Part shown: one piece after another, positions 33,490 through 42,114 of the stretch
Layout of the letters: each line of letters opens with the position of its first letter
Numbering within the stretch: position 1 is the stretch's first letter
DNA from: Pseudomonadota bacterium
GTDB lineage: Bacteria > Pseudomonadota > Gammaproteobacteria > Steroidobacterales > Steroidobacteraceae
Assembly: GCA_016720075.1 (NCBI GenBank)
Contig: JADJXW010000021.1
Span: 186,001-250,000 of the forward strand
Length of the DNA: 64,000 nucleotides
Direction of reading: 5' to 3'
Notes under the pieces: generated by a model
The model's database searches: none
What the model was told of the DNA's origin: nothing
What the model saw: only the letters and a program-made list of their open reading frames with translations
Program-made: the position numbers and the translations under genes

Positions 33490-36400
33490 ATGAATTCCAA
33501 AGGTACGTCCGTGGCCGTGGGCGTCGTGGCCGCAGTCGCGCTGGCGCTGGGTACGTCGCCGGCCCGCGCAGCGCAGGAAGATCAAGTCGAACTCGAGGAA
33601 GTCAGCGTCACCGGCTCGCGCATCCGCCAGGCCGTCGGCATGGATACCCCCACGCCCGTCACGGCCATTTCGATGACCGAGCTGCAGACGATGGCGCCTT
33701 CGAGCATTACCGAAGCCATGATCCAGCTGCCACAGTTCTTCAACAGCCAGACGGCCGAGAATTTCGGCTCGCTTGCGAACGGATTCTTCGCCTCGCCGGG
33801 TGGCGGCGCGCTGAACCTGCGCAGCATCGGCACACAGCGCACGCTCACGCTGCTCGACGGGCGCCGCATGCCGGCGGCCAGCATCTTTGGCGTGCCGGAC
33901 ATCAACACCTTCCCCGACCAGCTGATGGCGCGGGTTGAAACCGTCACCGGCGGCGCGAGCGCCGCGTATGGCACGGATGCCGTCTCCGGTGTCGTCAACT
34001 ACATCCTCGACACCAAATTCGACGGCATGAAGGCCAGCGCCCAGTTCGGCCAGTCAGACCGCGGTGATGGCGCCAACCAGAAATACTCGCTGGCCGTGGG
34101 CCATCAGCTGGGCGAGAAGACCCACCTGCTGTTCTCGGCCGGCCATTCAAAGCAGTCGCCGATCAACTCCACCGGCAACCGCGACTGGTACCAGAGCTGC
34201 GGCCTGGTCAGCAGCTCCGCCGCCAACGCGGGCTCATCGCAGAGCAATCCGCTGCTGATCCCGGCTTGCAACCTGCGCTCCAGCGTGTGGTCGATCGATG
34301 GCGTGCTGAATCCGAAGAACGCCGCCGCGCCCGGTGCGGCCTATGTGGCCGCGCTCGGTGAGATCACCTTCGACCCCAACGGGCAGGCCGTGGCATACAA
34401 CCAGGGCACGGCCTATTCCGGCAACGTTCAATCCGGTGGCAGCGGCGAAGACCTGAATGACGTGCTGAACGTGCTGCTGCCGGGCGCCAGGCGCACGAAT
34501 GCATTCGCGTACCTGGACCACGACCTCACCGACGACCTGAACATCTACGCGCAGGGCATCTACAGCAAGCAGGACCTGGAACGCAGGGTGCTGATCGGCA
34601 ACTTCGGCGGTGGCGGGTTGCCGGGATTGCATCCGGTCACCATCTATCGCGACAACGCCTTCCTGCCGGCGTCGATCGCGAGTTACATGACCACGAACAA
34701 CATCAATGCGCTGCAGCTCAATCGCCAGCTGAGCCCGTTCGATGGGACTGACGGCGAGCAGAACCAGCACAGCAAGACCGGAGCTGCGACGCTGGGGTTC
34801 AAGAGCACGCTGCGCACCGACGGCTACTTCGATGGCTGGGCGCTGGACGGCTATTTCCAGTACGGCACGACGAACATCGACTGGGAGCAGAAGGGCAGCA
34901 TGCGCCAGGACCGCGCGTTCCTCGCGGTCGATGCCGTGCGCGATCCGGTCACCGGCACGATCCGGTGCCGCGTCAGCGTGGTTTCCGGCCGCGTGCCGGA
35001 TTGCGTGCCGCTGAACATCTTCGGGCGCGGCGCACCCTCCGCAGCCGCACTCGACTGGATCACCGGCTTCGATCCGGGCGTGTCCGTGACCACCAATCCG
35101 TGGATCGCCAGCGACCAGACGTATGGCGCGCCGTACTCCTACGTCGGTGACGAAGCCAAGCACCGCCTGACGAAGCTCAACCAGCGCGTGGCCGAAGTGA
35201 CCACCAGCGGCACGCTGTTCGACGGCTGGGCAGGTCCCGTGCAGGCTGCCTTTGGCGCCAACTATCGCCGCGAATCGGTGAACCAGCGCGTCCGCGCCCC
35301 ACAGGGCAATCCCGCGGCCGACCCGGCGTTCTTCCCTGTCTGGTGCAATGACACCGGCGCCGCCGCCACCTTCGGCCCGCAGTGCACGGCCGCCGTGCTC
35401 AACCGGCAGATCAGCACCGGCTACCGGCCCGCCGGCGCCATCGGCGTGCGCGGCGTGCCGCAGGGTGTGGCCACTAACCTCGTCGAAACCCAGTTCTCGA
35501 ACGTGCCGTTCATCCGCGGCGCGTACGACATCAAGGAGCTGTTCAACGAGACGGTTTTCCCGCTGGTGAAGGATGCCCCCTTCATGAAGCAGCTGAACCT
35601 GCAGGCTGCGGTGCGCTGGGCCGACTATGAGGGTTCGGGCCAGATCTGGTCCTGGAAGATCGGCCTCGACGGCCAGCTCACCGACGAGCTGCGCCTGCGC
35701 GGCACGTATTCACGCGACGTGCGCGCCGGCAACATCTCCGACCGCTTCGACCGCACCGGCGGCGCGGCCAACGTGGTGGACAAGAAGACGGCACCGGCCG
35801 GCGGGCCGCCCGTGAACAGCAGCTCCACGGGATATGGCATCACCATTGTCTCGGGCGGCAACCCGGAGATCCGTCCTGAAGTGGGCGACACCTTCACGCT
35901 GGGCCTGGTCTACCAGCCGGAGTGGCTGCCCGGGTTCGATGTGTCGGTGGACTGGCTGCGCGTGAAGCTCACCGATGCCATCGAGTCCTTCACCGTGCAG
36001 CAGATCGTGGACCAGTGCTACCTGAGCGGCGACCAGGACCAGTGCGCGCGCATCACGCGCGACACCTCCAGCGGCACTGACCTCATCGTGTTCATCAACC
36101 AGTCGAAGCAGAACATCAACAAGTCGATGTTCGACGGCATCGACTTCGAGATGGGTTACTCGCGCAACATCAATCTGCTGGGAGGCAACGAGCGGATCGG
36201 CGCGCGCCTGTTCGGCACGTACCTGATGGAATCCTCCACCACGAACTTCTTCGGCCTGAAGGTGGACAACACGGGCAGCGTGCCCGCCCAGCTCTTCAAG
36301 AAGAAGGCCAACCTGGTGCTGAACTACAGCAATGGTCCCTTCAGCTGGAACATGAACGGCCGCTACCTGAGCGGTGGCGCCACCACGCTCACGTGGAACC

Positions 36401-36654
36401 AGCCCAACGCCACCACCGGAGCCATCACCTGGAACGTGGCGGACAACCACACCGGCGGCTCGGTTTACTGGGACACGCGCGTGGCGTACCGCCTGGATGT
36501 GGGTGGCGGCGAGATGGAACTGTTCGCCAATGTGCAGAACCTCTTCGACCGCGACCCGCCGCTGGTGCTGACGCAGGGCATCGGCACGCAGACCTCGGGC
36601 AACTACGACCAGATCGGCCGCCGCTATGTGGCGGGCGTGAACCTGAAGTTCTGA
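33490..36654 (+). CDS. TonB-dependent outer-membrane receptor
   Basis: 1054 aa from ATG 33490. A signal peptide ends at ARAAQ, followed by a TonB-box-like EEVSVTGSRIRQ, a plug domain (NLRSIGTQRTLTLLDGRRMPA, VETVTGGASAAYGTDAVSGVVNYIL) and a beta-barrel that ends in the typical YVAGVNLKF. It belongs to the large-plug class used for complex organic substrates. Two perfect hairpins follow the stop. Together with the divergent TetR and sulfatase it probably imports the sulfated or desulfated compound; that link is inference from position. Confidence 0.95.
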   Translation: MNSKGTSVAVGVVAAVALALGTSPARAAQEDQVELEEVSVTGSRIRQAVGMDTPTPVTAISMTELQTMAPSSITEAMIQLPQFFNSQTAENFGSLANGFFASPGGGALNLRSIGTQRTLTLLDGRRMPAASIFGVPDINTFPDQLMARVETVTGGASAAYGTDAVSGVVNYILDTKFDGMKASAQFGQSDRGDGANQKYSLAVGHQLGEKTHLLFSAGHSKQSPINSTGNRDWYQSCGLVSSSAANAGSSQSNPLLIPACNLRSSVWSIDGVLNPKNAAAPGAAYVAALGEITFDPNGQAVAYNQGTAYSGNVQSGGSGEDLNDVLNVLLPGARRTNAFAYLDHDLTDDLNIYAQGIYSKQDLERRVLIGNFGGGGLPGLHPVTIYRDNAFLPASIASYMTTNNINALQLNRQLSPFDGTDGEQNQHSKTGAATLGFKSTLRTDGYFDGWALDGYFQYGTTNIDWEQKGSMRQDRAFLAVDAVRDPVTGTIRCRVSVVSGRVPDCVPLNIFGRGAPSAAALDWITGFDPGVSVTTNPWIASDQTYGAPYSYVGDEAKHRLTKLNQRVAEVTTSGTLFDGWAGPVQAAFGANYRRESVNQRVRAPQGNPAADPAFFPVWCNDTGAAATFGPQCTAAVLNRQISTGYRPAGAIGVRGVPQGVATNLVETQFSNVPFIRGAYDIKELFNETVFPLVKDAPFMKQLNLQAAVRWADYEGSGQIWSWKIGLDGQLTDELRLRGTYSRDVRAGNISDRFDRTGGAANVVDKKTAPAGGPPVNSSSTGYGITIVSGGNPEIRPEVGDTFTLGLVYQPEWLPGFDVSVDWLRVKLTDAIESFTVQQIVDQCYLSGDQDQCARITRDTSSGTDLIVFINQSKQNINKSMFDGIDFEMGYSRNINLLGGNERIGARLFGTYLMESSTTNFFGLKVDNTGSVPAQLFKKKANLVLNYSNGPFSWNMNGRYLSGGATTLTWNQPNATTGAITWNVADNHTGGSVYWDTRVAYRLDVGGGEMELFANVQNLFDRDPPLVLTQGIGTQTSGNYDQIGRRYVAGVNLKF

Positions 36655-36674
36655 CCTCGGCAGGCCCTACACCC

Positions 36675-36702
36675 CATTTGCGGCCCTGACCGGCCGCAAA
36701 TG
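36675..36702 (+). terminator. Perfect 11-bp hairpin after the TonB receptor gene
   Basis: CATTTGCGGCC and GGCCGCAAATG pair perfectly around a 6-nt loop, 20 bp past the stop. No T run follows. The stem is strong enough to stabilise the 3' end or stop transcription with Rho. The rest of 36655-36851 holds a second hairpin and the leader of the next gene. Confidence 0.5.
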
Positions 36703-36720
36703 AGAATGACTCAGCCACCC

Positions 36721-36748
36721 CGCGCCTGACGCCCCGCCGTCAGGCGCG
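36721..36748 (+). terminator. Perfect 10-bp hairpin, second in tandem
   Basis: CGCGCCTGAC and GTCAGGCGCG pair perfectly around an 8-nt loop, 18 bp after the first hairpin. It is followed by AGGGATTTCT, a weak T-rich tail. Two consecutive strong stems between the receptor gene and the next plus-strand gene point to a real termination region. Confidence 0.5.
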
Positions 36749-36851
36749 AGGGATTTCTGCCGGAACCCACTTGTGGCCGGAACTCTCCAGCGCCACACTC
36801 GCTCCAAGCGAGAACAACGCGACGCAACAAGTCGCGCGTAACGGGGACCAC

Positions 36852-37349
36852 ATGCTGCAAACCATAGAAGATCTATCCATCGGCGTATGGGTGCGCGAAT
36901 CGCCATCGATTTTCGCGTACACGCTGGTGCTGTCGCTCCATGCCATTGGCCTGGCCATCGTGCTGGGCCTCAATGCGCTGATCGCGCTGCGGCTGCTCGG
37001 CGTGGCCCCCGCCATTCCGCTGTCGGCGCTGCGCAGCTTCTACGGCACCATCTGGTTCGGCTTTGCCATCAACGCCATTTCAGGCGGCATGCTGTTCATC
37101 GCCTCGGCCACCAACATGGGCACCATGTCCGTGTTCTGGATCAAGATGGCGGCCGTCGCGACGGGCATGATTCTGTCGCTGCGCCTGAAATCGAAATTCC
37201 TCGACGACCCCACGGCAACGGCGGGCGGCGCGGTGCCCGCCGGCGCGCGCAGCATGGCGAAGTGGTCCCTGGCTGTCTGGTTCTTCGCGCTCATTGCGGG
37301 ACGCATGACCGGCTATCCGGAGCTCATCACCCGGTGGTTCGGAATCTAG
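36852..37349 (+). CDS. Small membrane protein (DUF6644-like), first of a pair
   Basis: 165 aa from ATG 36852. Four membrane segments are visible: FAYTLVLSLHAIGLAIVLGLNALIAL, FYGTIWFGFAINAISGGMLFIA, FWIKMAAVATGMILSL and WSLAVWFFALIAGRMTGYP. The first helix carries a His (LSLHAIGLA) in the place typical of this family. The pattern resembles DUF6644 proteins, whose function is unknown. A related gene follows 28 bp downstream. Confidence 0.75.
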   Translation: MLQTIEDLSIGVWVRESPSIFAYTLVLSLHAIGLAIVLGLNALIALRLLGVAPAIPLSALRSFYGTIWFGFAINAISGGMLFIASATNMGTMSVFWIKMAAVATGMILSLRLKSKFLDDPTATAGGAVPAGARSMAKWSLAVWFFALIAGRMTGYPELITRWFGI

Positions 37350-37377
37350 GCGCCAGGCGAAAGCGGAGAAAAACAAC

Positions 37378-37893
37378 ATGCATAGCATTTCCACTGCACT
37401 GACCTGGCCCTGGATGCAGGAATTCGTGAACACCTACGGCTGGCTGTGGCCGCTGTTCGAGGTTGTTCACTACACCGGCATGTCGCTGGTCGTCGGCGTC
37501 GTCATCGGCCTCGACCTGCGCATCCTCGGGCTCTACAAGGCCATCCCCATCGGGGCCTTCAAGCCACTGGTCAACCTGGCCATCCTCGGCTTCATCCTGA
37601 ACCTGATCGGCGGCATCGTCTTCGTCACCGGCACCAACACCGGCGCGGAGTTCTATGTCGAGAACCTGTCGTTCCAGTGCAAGGTGGTGGCCATGGCCAT
37701 CGCCATCGCCAACCTGCTGATCTTCCGCTTCTCGGGGCTGGAGCACCGGGTGTACGCGGTGCCGGCGGGCGGCATAGCGCCGGGCTCGGCCAAGACAGTG
37801 GCCTGGATCTCGCTGGTGTCGTGGACGGCCGTGATCATCTTCGGCCGCCTGCTGATGTACAACGACACGTTGCTGTACTTCCTGGGGCTGTAG
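37378..37893 (+). CDS. Small membrane protein (DUF6644-like), second of a pair
   Basis: 171 aa. Same plan as the preceding protein: WPLFEVVHYTGMSLVVGVVIGLDLRILGL (with a His in the first helix), FKPLVNLAILGFILNLIGGIVFVTG, QCKVVAMAIAIANLLIF and VAWISLVSWTAVIIFGRLLMY. The shared order of helices and the VxGLxLRxLGL-like loop suggest the two arose by duplication and may form a heteromer. Adjacent reading direction and the 28-bp gap indicate one transcript. Function unknown. Confidence 0.75.
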   Translation: MHSISTALTWPWMQEFVNTYGWLWPLFEVVHYTGMSLVVGVVIGLDLRILGLYKAIPIGAFKPLVNLAILGFILNLIGGIVFVTGTNTGAEFYVENLSFQCKVVAMAIAIANLLIFRFSGLEHRVYAVPAGGIAPGSAKTVAWISLVSWTAVIIFGRLLMYNDTLLYFLGL

Positions 37894-37977
37894 CGCCCGG
37901 CCAGGTATTTCGATATGCGCCCCGGGATAAGGCCGGGGCGTATCATCCGGCCTCCCAATCCGAAGCGGACGAGGCCG

Positions 37978-38259
37978 ATGGACAAATCAACGCGCGTGGT
38001 GGTCACCGTCATCGGTCGCGACCGGGTGGGCATCATCGCGGGCGTGTCCGGCGTGCTGGCCGAGGCCGGCGTCAACATCGTCGACATCTCCCAGACCCTG
38101 ATGCAGGACCTGTTCACCATGATCATGATGGTGGACATCGGGGGCGCCAGAATCGGTTTCGACGAGCTGCAAAGCCGCCTTGCCGTGAAGGGCGAGGAAC
38201 TCGGCATGCGCATCCAGGCGCAGCGCGAGGATGTCTTCAGCTACATGCACCGGATCTGA
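37978..38259 (+). CDS. ACT domain protein (UPF0237 type)
   Basis: 93 aa from ATG 37978 with GAGG just upstream. One full ACT fold, VVVTVIGRDRVGIIAGVSGVLAEAGVNIVDISQTLMQDLFTMIMMVDI, with the Gly-rich turn after the first strand where amino acids bind in other ACT proteins. It is 3 bp ahead of the PFL-family gene. This ACT plus UPF0210 pairing is conserved in many bacteria and suggests a regulatory subunit and its partner. Ligand unknown. Confidence 0.9.
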   Translation: MDKSTRVVVTVIGRDRVGIIAGVSGVLAEAGVNIVDISQTLMQDLFTMIMMVDIGGARIGFDELQSRLAVKGEELGMRIQAQREDVFSYMHRI

Positions 38260-38262
38260 CCC

Positions 38263-39630
38263 ATGCGCACCGGCTACTCCTCGCAGGAGGTGCTCGAGAC
38301 CATCCGCATGGTGCAGATGGAAAAGCTCGACATCCGCACCATCACGATGGGCATCAGCCTGCGTGACTGCGCGCACCCCGAACTGAAGCAGGCCGCGCGC
38401 CGGATGTACGACAAGGTCTGCCGCCGCGCCGAGAAGCTGGTGGCCGTCGGCAGCCAGCTGGCCGCCGAGTACGGCGTGCCCATCGTGAACCAGCGCATTT
38501 CGGTCACCCCCGTAGCGCTGGTGGCCGAGGCCGCCGATGGTGATGACTACGTGCCGCTGGCCGAGGCGCTGGATCGCGCCGCGCGCGAAGTGGGCGTGAA
38601 CTTCCTGGGCGGCTACTCGGCGCTGGTGCAGAAGGGCATGACGCCCGCCGACGAAAAACTGATCCGCTCGATTCCCGAAGCGCTCGCCGTTACCGAGCGG
38701 CTGTGCAGCTCGGTGAACATCGGCTCCACGCGTGCCGGCATCAACATGGATGCGGTGGCGCTGATGGGCCAGATCATAAAGAGCACCGCCGAGAGAACCG
38801 CCGACCGCGATGCCATCGGCTGCGCCAAGCTCGTGGTGTTCTGCAACGCGGTGGACGACAACCCCTTCATGGCCGGCGCCTTCCACGGCATCGGCGAACC
38901 CGACACCGTCATCAACGTGGGCGTCAGCGGGCCGGGCGTGGTGCTCAGGGCCATCGAACAGCAGCCAAACCTCGACTTCGGCCAGCTCGCCAGCCTCATC
39001 AAGCGCGCCGCGTTCAAAGTGACGCGCATGGGAGAACTGGTGGGCCGCGAGGCCTCGGCGCGGCTGAAGGTGCCGTTCGGCATCGTCGATCTATCGCTGG
39101 CGCCAACGCCCGAGCGTGGCGACAGCGTGGCGCGGATCCTCGAGGCCATGGGCCTGGAGCGCGTGGGTACGCATGGCTCCACCGCCGCGCTGGCGCTGCT
39201 GAACGATGCGGTGAAGAAGGGCGGGGCGATGGCCTCGAGCCACGTGGGCGGACTTTCCGGTGCGTTCATCCCTGTGTCGGAAGACGAAGGGATGATCGAA
39301 GCCGCGGAGCTGGGCGCCATCACCTTCGACAAGCTCGAGGCGATGACCTGCGTGTGCTCGGTGGGCCTGGACATGATCGCCGTGCCGGGCGACACGCCGG
39401 CCAGCACGCTGTCCGCGATCATCGCGGATGAAGCGGCCATCGGCATGATCAACCGCAAGACCACTGCCGTGCGCGTGATACCCGTGCCCGGCAAGGGCGT
39501 GGGCGATCGCGTGGTGTTCGGCGGCCTGCTCGGCGCCGCGCCGATCATGCCGCTGCACAAGTGGTCGTCGGAAGTCTTCGTGGCGCGGGGCGGGCGCATT
39601 CCTGCGCCGATTCAGGCGTTGAACAACTAG
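38263..39630 (+). CDS. PFL family protein (UPF0210/DUF711)
   Basis: 455 aa, full family length. Characteristic blocks: EVLETIRMVQMEKLDIRTITMGISLRDCAHP at the start, SSVNIGSTRAGINMDAV, NAVDDNPFMAGAFHGIGEPDTVINVGVSGPGVV, LAPTPERGDSVARILEAMGLERVGTHGSTAALALLNDAVKKGG and EDEGMIEAAELG. Structurally related to pyruvate formate-lyase-like barrels, but no activity is established. It is in the same transcript as the ACT domain gene, 3 bp apart, so the two products probably act together. Confidence 0.93.
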   Translation: MRTGYSSQEVLETIRMVQMEKLDIRTITMGISLRDCAHPELKQAARRMYDKVCRRAEKLVAVGSQLAAEYGVPIVNQRISVTPVALVAEAADGDDYVPLAEALDRAAREVGVNFLGGYSALVQKGMTPADEKLIRSIPEALAVTERLCSSVNIGSTRAGINMDAVALMGQIIKSTAERTADRDAIGCAKLVVFCNAVDDNPFMAGAFHGIGEPDTVINVGVSGPGVVLRAIEQQPNLDFGQLASLIKRAAFKVTRMGELVGREASARLKVPFGIVDLSLAPTPERGDSVARILEAMGLERVGTHGSTAALALLNDAVKKGGAMASSHVGGLSGAFIPVSEDEGMIEAAELGAITFDKLEAMTCVCSVGLDMIAVPGDTPASTLSAIIADEAAIGMINRKTTAVRVIPVPGKGVGDRVVFGGLLGAAPIMPLHKWSSEVFVARGGRIPAPIQALNN

Positions 39631-39664
39631 TCAGGCTCGCCGGAGCTGAGTAGGGTTGGGCCGC

Positions 39665-40411
39665 ATGGACGAAGCCATCATCATCACGGGATCGAGCCGT
39701 GGAATCGGCGCGGCCACGGCGCTCCTTGCGAGCAGGCGGAACTACGCTGTCTGCGTGAATTACCGCTCGAACCGCGACGCCGCCCAGCAGGTTGTCGATG
39801 CCATCCTGAAGCAGGGTGGCCGCGCAGTGGCCATCCAGGCAGATGTCTCCGTCGAATCCGACGTGATCCGCCTGTTCGATTCGTGCGAGGAGTCGCTCGG
39901 CAAGCCGCGAGCCGTCGTGAACAATGCCGGTGTGCTTGAAAGCCAGATGCGGTTCGAACACATGCAGGTCGATCGCTGGCGCAGGGTGATGGACACGAAC
40001 ATCATCGGCACGTTCCTGTGTGCCCGGGAAGCCGTGCGGCGCATGTCTACCCGCAACGGTGGGGCCGGCGGTGCCATCGTCAATCTCTCGTCGGGCGCCG
40101 CACGACTGGGATCCCCGGGGGAGTATGTGGACTATGCGGCCACGAAAGGCGCCATCGACACGCTGACCGTGGGCCTGGCCAAAGAAGTTGCCGCCGAGGG
40201 AATTCGCGTCAATGCCGTACGCGCCGGATTCATTTACACGGACATGCATGCCAGTGGCGGCGAGCCCGGGCGTGTCGATCGCCTGAAAGACACCATACCG
40301 ATGAGACGAGGGGGATCGCCCGAGGAGGTGTCGGAGGCCATCCTGTGGCTGCTGTCCGATGCCGCGTCCTATGTAACGGGCACCTTCATCGATGTAACCG
40401 GCGGCCGATAG
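39665..40411 (+). CDS. SDR-family oxidoreductase
   Basis: 248 aa from ATG 39665 (a TTG nine bases upstream is less likely). Classical short-chain dehydrogenase: the NAD(P) loop TGSSRGIG at residues 7-14, NNAG, an active-site Ser in LSSGAARLG and the YAATK catalytic pair. NYRSN after strand two suggests NADP(H) preference. The closing VTGTFIDVTGGR is standard. It is closest in style to FabG-like and glucose-dehydrogenase-like SDRs; substrate not determinable. No obvious operon partner. Confidence 0.93.
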   Translation: MDEAIIITGSSRGIGAATALLASRRNYAVCVNYRSNRDAAQQVVDAILKQGGRAVAIQADVSVESDVIRLFDSCEESLGKPRAVVNNAGVLESQMRFEHMQVDRWRRVMDTNIIGTFLCAREAVRRMSTRNGGAGGAIVNLSSGAARLGSPGEYVDYAATKGAIDTLTVGLAKEVAAEGIRVNAVRAGFIYTDMHASGGEPGRVDRLKDTIPMRRGGSPEEVSEAILWLLSDAASYVTGTFIDVTGGR

Positions 40412-40415
40412 CGCC

Positions 40416-40826
40416 TCAGTTGCCGATCATCAGGTAACCAAACTCCCACGGCTCACGAAACGGCCCCATCTGTTCCGTCGTGTCGCCCATGCGCCACCGC
40501 ACCGACTGGATGCGCAACCTGACGGCCTCAACTGGCAGACGTGCGTTGAGATCCAGCCTTGCACTGAACGGAAGTTCCGATGTTTCAGCAGAGACGTTCC
40601 CCACCGGGTGGTCCTGACTGTCCAGGAAATCCACCGTCACGGCGACATCTCGCAGGGTTTCATCATGGGTATTAACGAAGCTGCCGCTCCAGTCGCGTTG
40701 ACCTGCAGCGTCCGTCACCACCTCGCTTCGCGCCAGCGCCAGGATCTCGTCCTTCTGGTGCACCACCATGAACCACAGTACCAGGATGGGTACGATGACG
40801 AGCACCGCAAGAATCTTCCACTTCAT
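40416..40826 (-). CDS. Small membrane-anchored hypothetical protein
   Basis: 136 aa from ATG 40826. One N-terminal transmembrane anchor (KILAVLVIVPILVLWFMVV) and an exported-looking beta-rich domain (WSGSFVNTHDETLRDVAVTVDFLDSQDHPVGNVSAETSELPFSARLDLNARLP). The repeated strand pattern resembles FxLYD-like extracellular domains, but this is a weak likeness. It converges with the SDR gene across 4 bp. Confidence 0.7.
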   Translation of the reverse strand: MKWKILAVLVIVPILVLWFMVVHQKDEILALARSEVVTDAAGQRDWSGSFVNTHDETLRDVAVTVDFLDSQDHPVGNVSAETSELPFSARLDLNARLPVEAVRLRIQSVRWRMGDTTEQMGPFREPWEFGYLMIGN

Positions 40827-40917
40827 GGCCTGCAGTGTGCGCCGGCCTGCCCACGTTGATTGTGGAGATTTCGTGGAGCAGCGATAGTATGCAGAACAAC
40901 AAGGCGGGGGAGCCAAC

Positions 40918-42081
40918 ATGCGCGGCAGCACCGAGCGGATCCTGACAACCCATGTGGGCGCGCTGCCCGCGCCGGCCGGACTCTGGGCCAACAAGAACGT
41001 GCCCGACGCCGAACTGCAGCAGGCCGTAAGCGGAGTGGTGGCGAAGCAGCGCGAGGTCGGCCTCGACTTCGTCAACGAAGGCGAATTCACCAAGGGCGGC
41101 AACTGGGTGGAGTTCGTCAACTCGCGCCTGAGTGGATTCGAACCAAGGCCCGCGGGCGGATCGAGGAAACTGCTGTTCGGCAGCAGGGACTGGGAAGAAT
41201 TCAGCGACTTCTACCAGGCAGCGATGGAGGGCGGCACACTGTTCGAGCAGACCCGCAGCGCGCCGAACCAGACGCGAACCATGGATTGGCACTGCACGGG
41301 CAAGGTGGAATACGTGGGCCAGGCGGAACTGGCGCGCGAGATCAGCTGCCTGCGCGGCGCGTTGGGGAGCATCCCCGCCAGCGATGCGTTCCTCACCTCC
41401 ACCGCGCCGTCGAGCATCGAACCGGGGCGCGAAAACACCTACTACAAGACACAGGAAGAGTTCGTGTTTGCGCTGGCCGATGCGCTCTCGGTGGAATACG
41501 AAACCATCGCCAAGGCTGGATTCAATGTGCAGGTGGATGATGCCTGGCTCGCCGCGCTGTGGGACCGCATCGGGATTCCGATGGGCCTCGCGGCCTTCCA
41601 GCGCTACTGCGCCATTCGCGTCGAGGCGCTGAACCATGCGCTGCGCAACATCCCGGAGACGCAGATCCGCTACCACCTGTGCTGGGGCAGCTGGCATGGC
41701 CCGCATTCGCACGATATCCCGATGAAGGACATCGTCGGCACGCTGCTGTCGATCAAGGCCCAGACCTACCTGTTCGAAGCGGCCAATGTGCGCCACGAGC
41801 ACGAATACCGCGTGTGGGAAACCGTGAAGCTGCCGGAACACAAGCTGCTGGCGCCCGGCGTCGTCTCGCACTGCACGCCGCTGATCGAGCATCCGGAGCT
41901 GGTGGCCTCGCGCATCGAGCGCTTCGCGAACATCGTGGGGCGCGAGCGCGTGCTCGCTTCGACCGACTGCGGCATGGGACTTCGCTGCCACCCACAGGTG
42001 GCCTGGGCAAAACTCAAATCACTGGGTGAAGGCGCGGCGCTCGCCAGCAGCAGGCTCTGGGCGCGGAAATCCGCGGCGTGA
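40918..42081 (+). CDS. Cobalamin-independent methionine synthase-like protein (MetE C-terminal family)
   Basis: 387 aa. The single-barrel MetE-like family: TTHVGALPAPAGL near the start, VNEGEFTKGGNWVEFV, a central VQVDDAWLAALWD, LCWGSWHGPHSHDIPMKDI and TDCGMGLRCHPQVAWAKLKSL at the C-terminus. The zinc ligands His, Cys and Cys of MetE have counterparts in the LCWGS, EHEYRVWE and DCGMG blocks. Standalone members act on varied methyl or thiol substrates, and true methionine synthesis is not assured. No operon partners; ATG preceded by GGGGGAG. Confidence 0.88.
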   Translation: MRGSTERILTTHVGALPAPAGLWANKNVPDAELQQAVSGVVAKQREVGLDFVNEGEFTKGGNWVEFVNSRLSGFEPRPAGGSRKLLFGSRDWEEFSDFYQAAMEGGTLFEQTRSAPNQTRTMDWHCTGKVEYVGQAELAREISCLRGALGSIPASDAFLTSTAPSSIEPGRENTYYKTQEEFVFALADALSVEYETIAKAGFNVQVDDAWLAALWDRIGIPMGLAAFQRYCAIRVEALNHALRNIPETQIRYHLCWGSWHGPHSHDIPMKDIVGTLLSIKAQTYLFEAANVRHEHEYRVWETVKLPEHKLLAPGVVSHCTPLIEHPELVASRIERFANIVGRERVLASTDCGMGLRCHPQVAWAKLKSLGEGAALASSRLWARKSAA

Positions 42082-42114
42082 CCGCGCGTCACGCCTGGGC
42101 GGTATCGGTCGACG

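Noticed and set aside
36921..37402. Other-frame ORFs opposite or inside the paired membrane protein genes
   Set aside because: His/Arg-rich translations lacking family features, overlapping clear membrane proteins.
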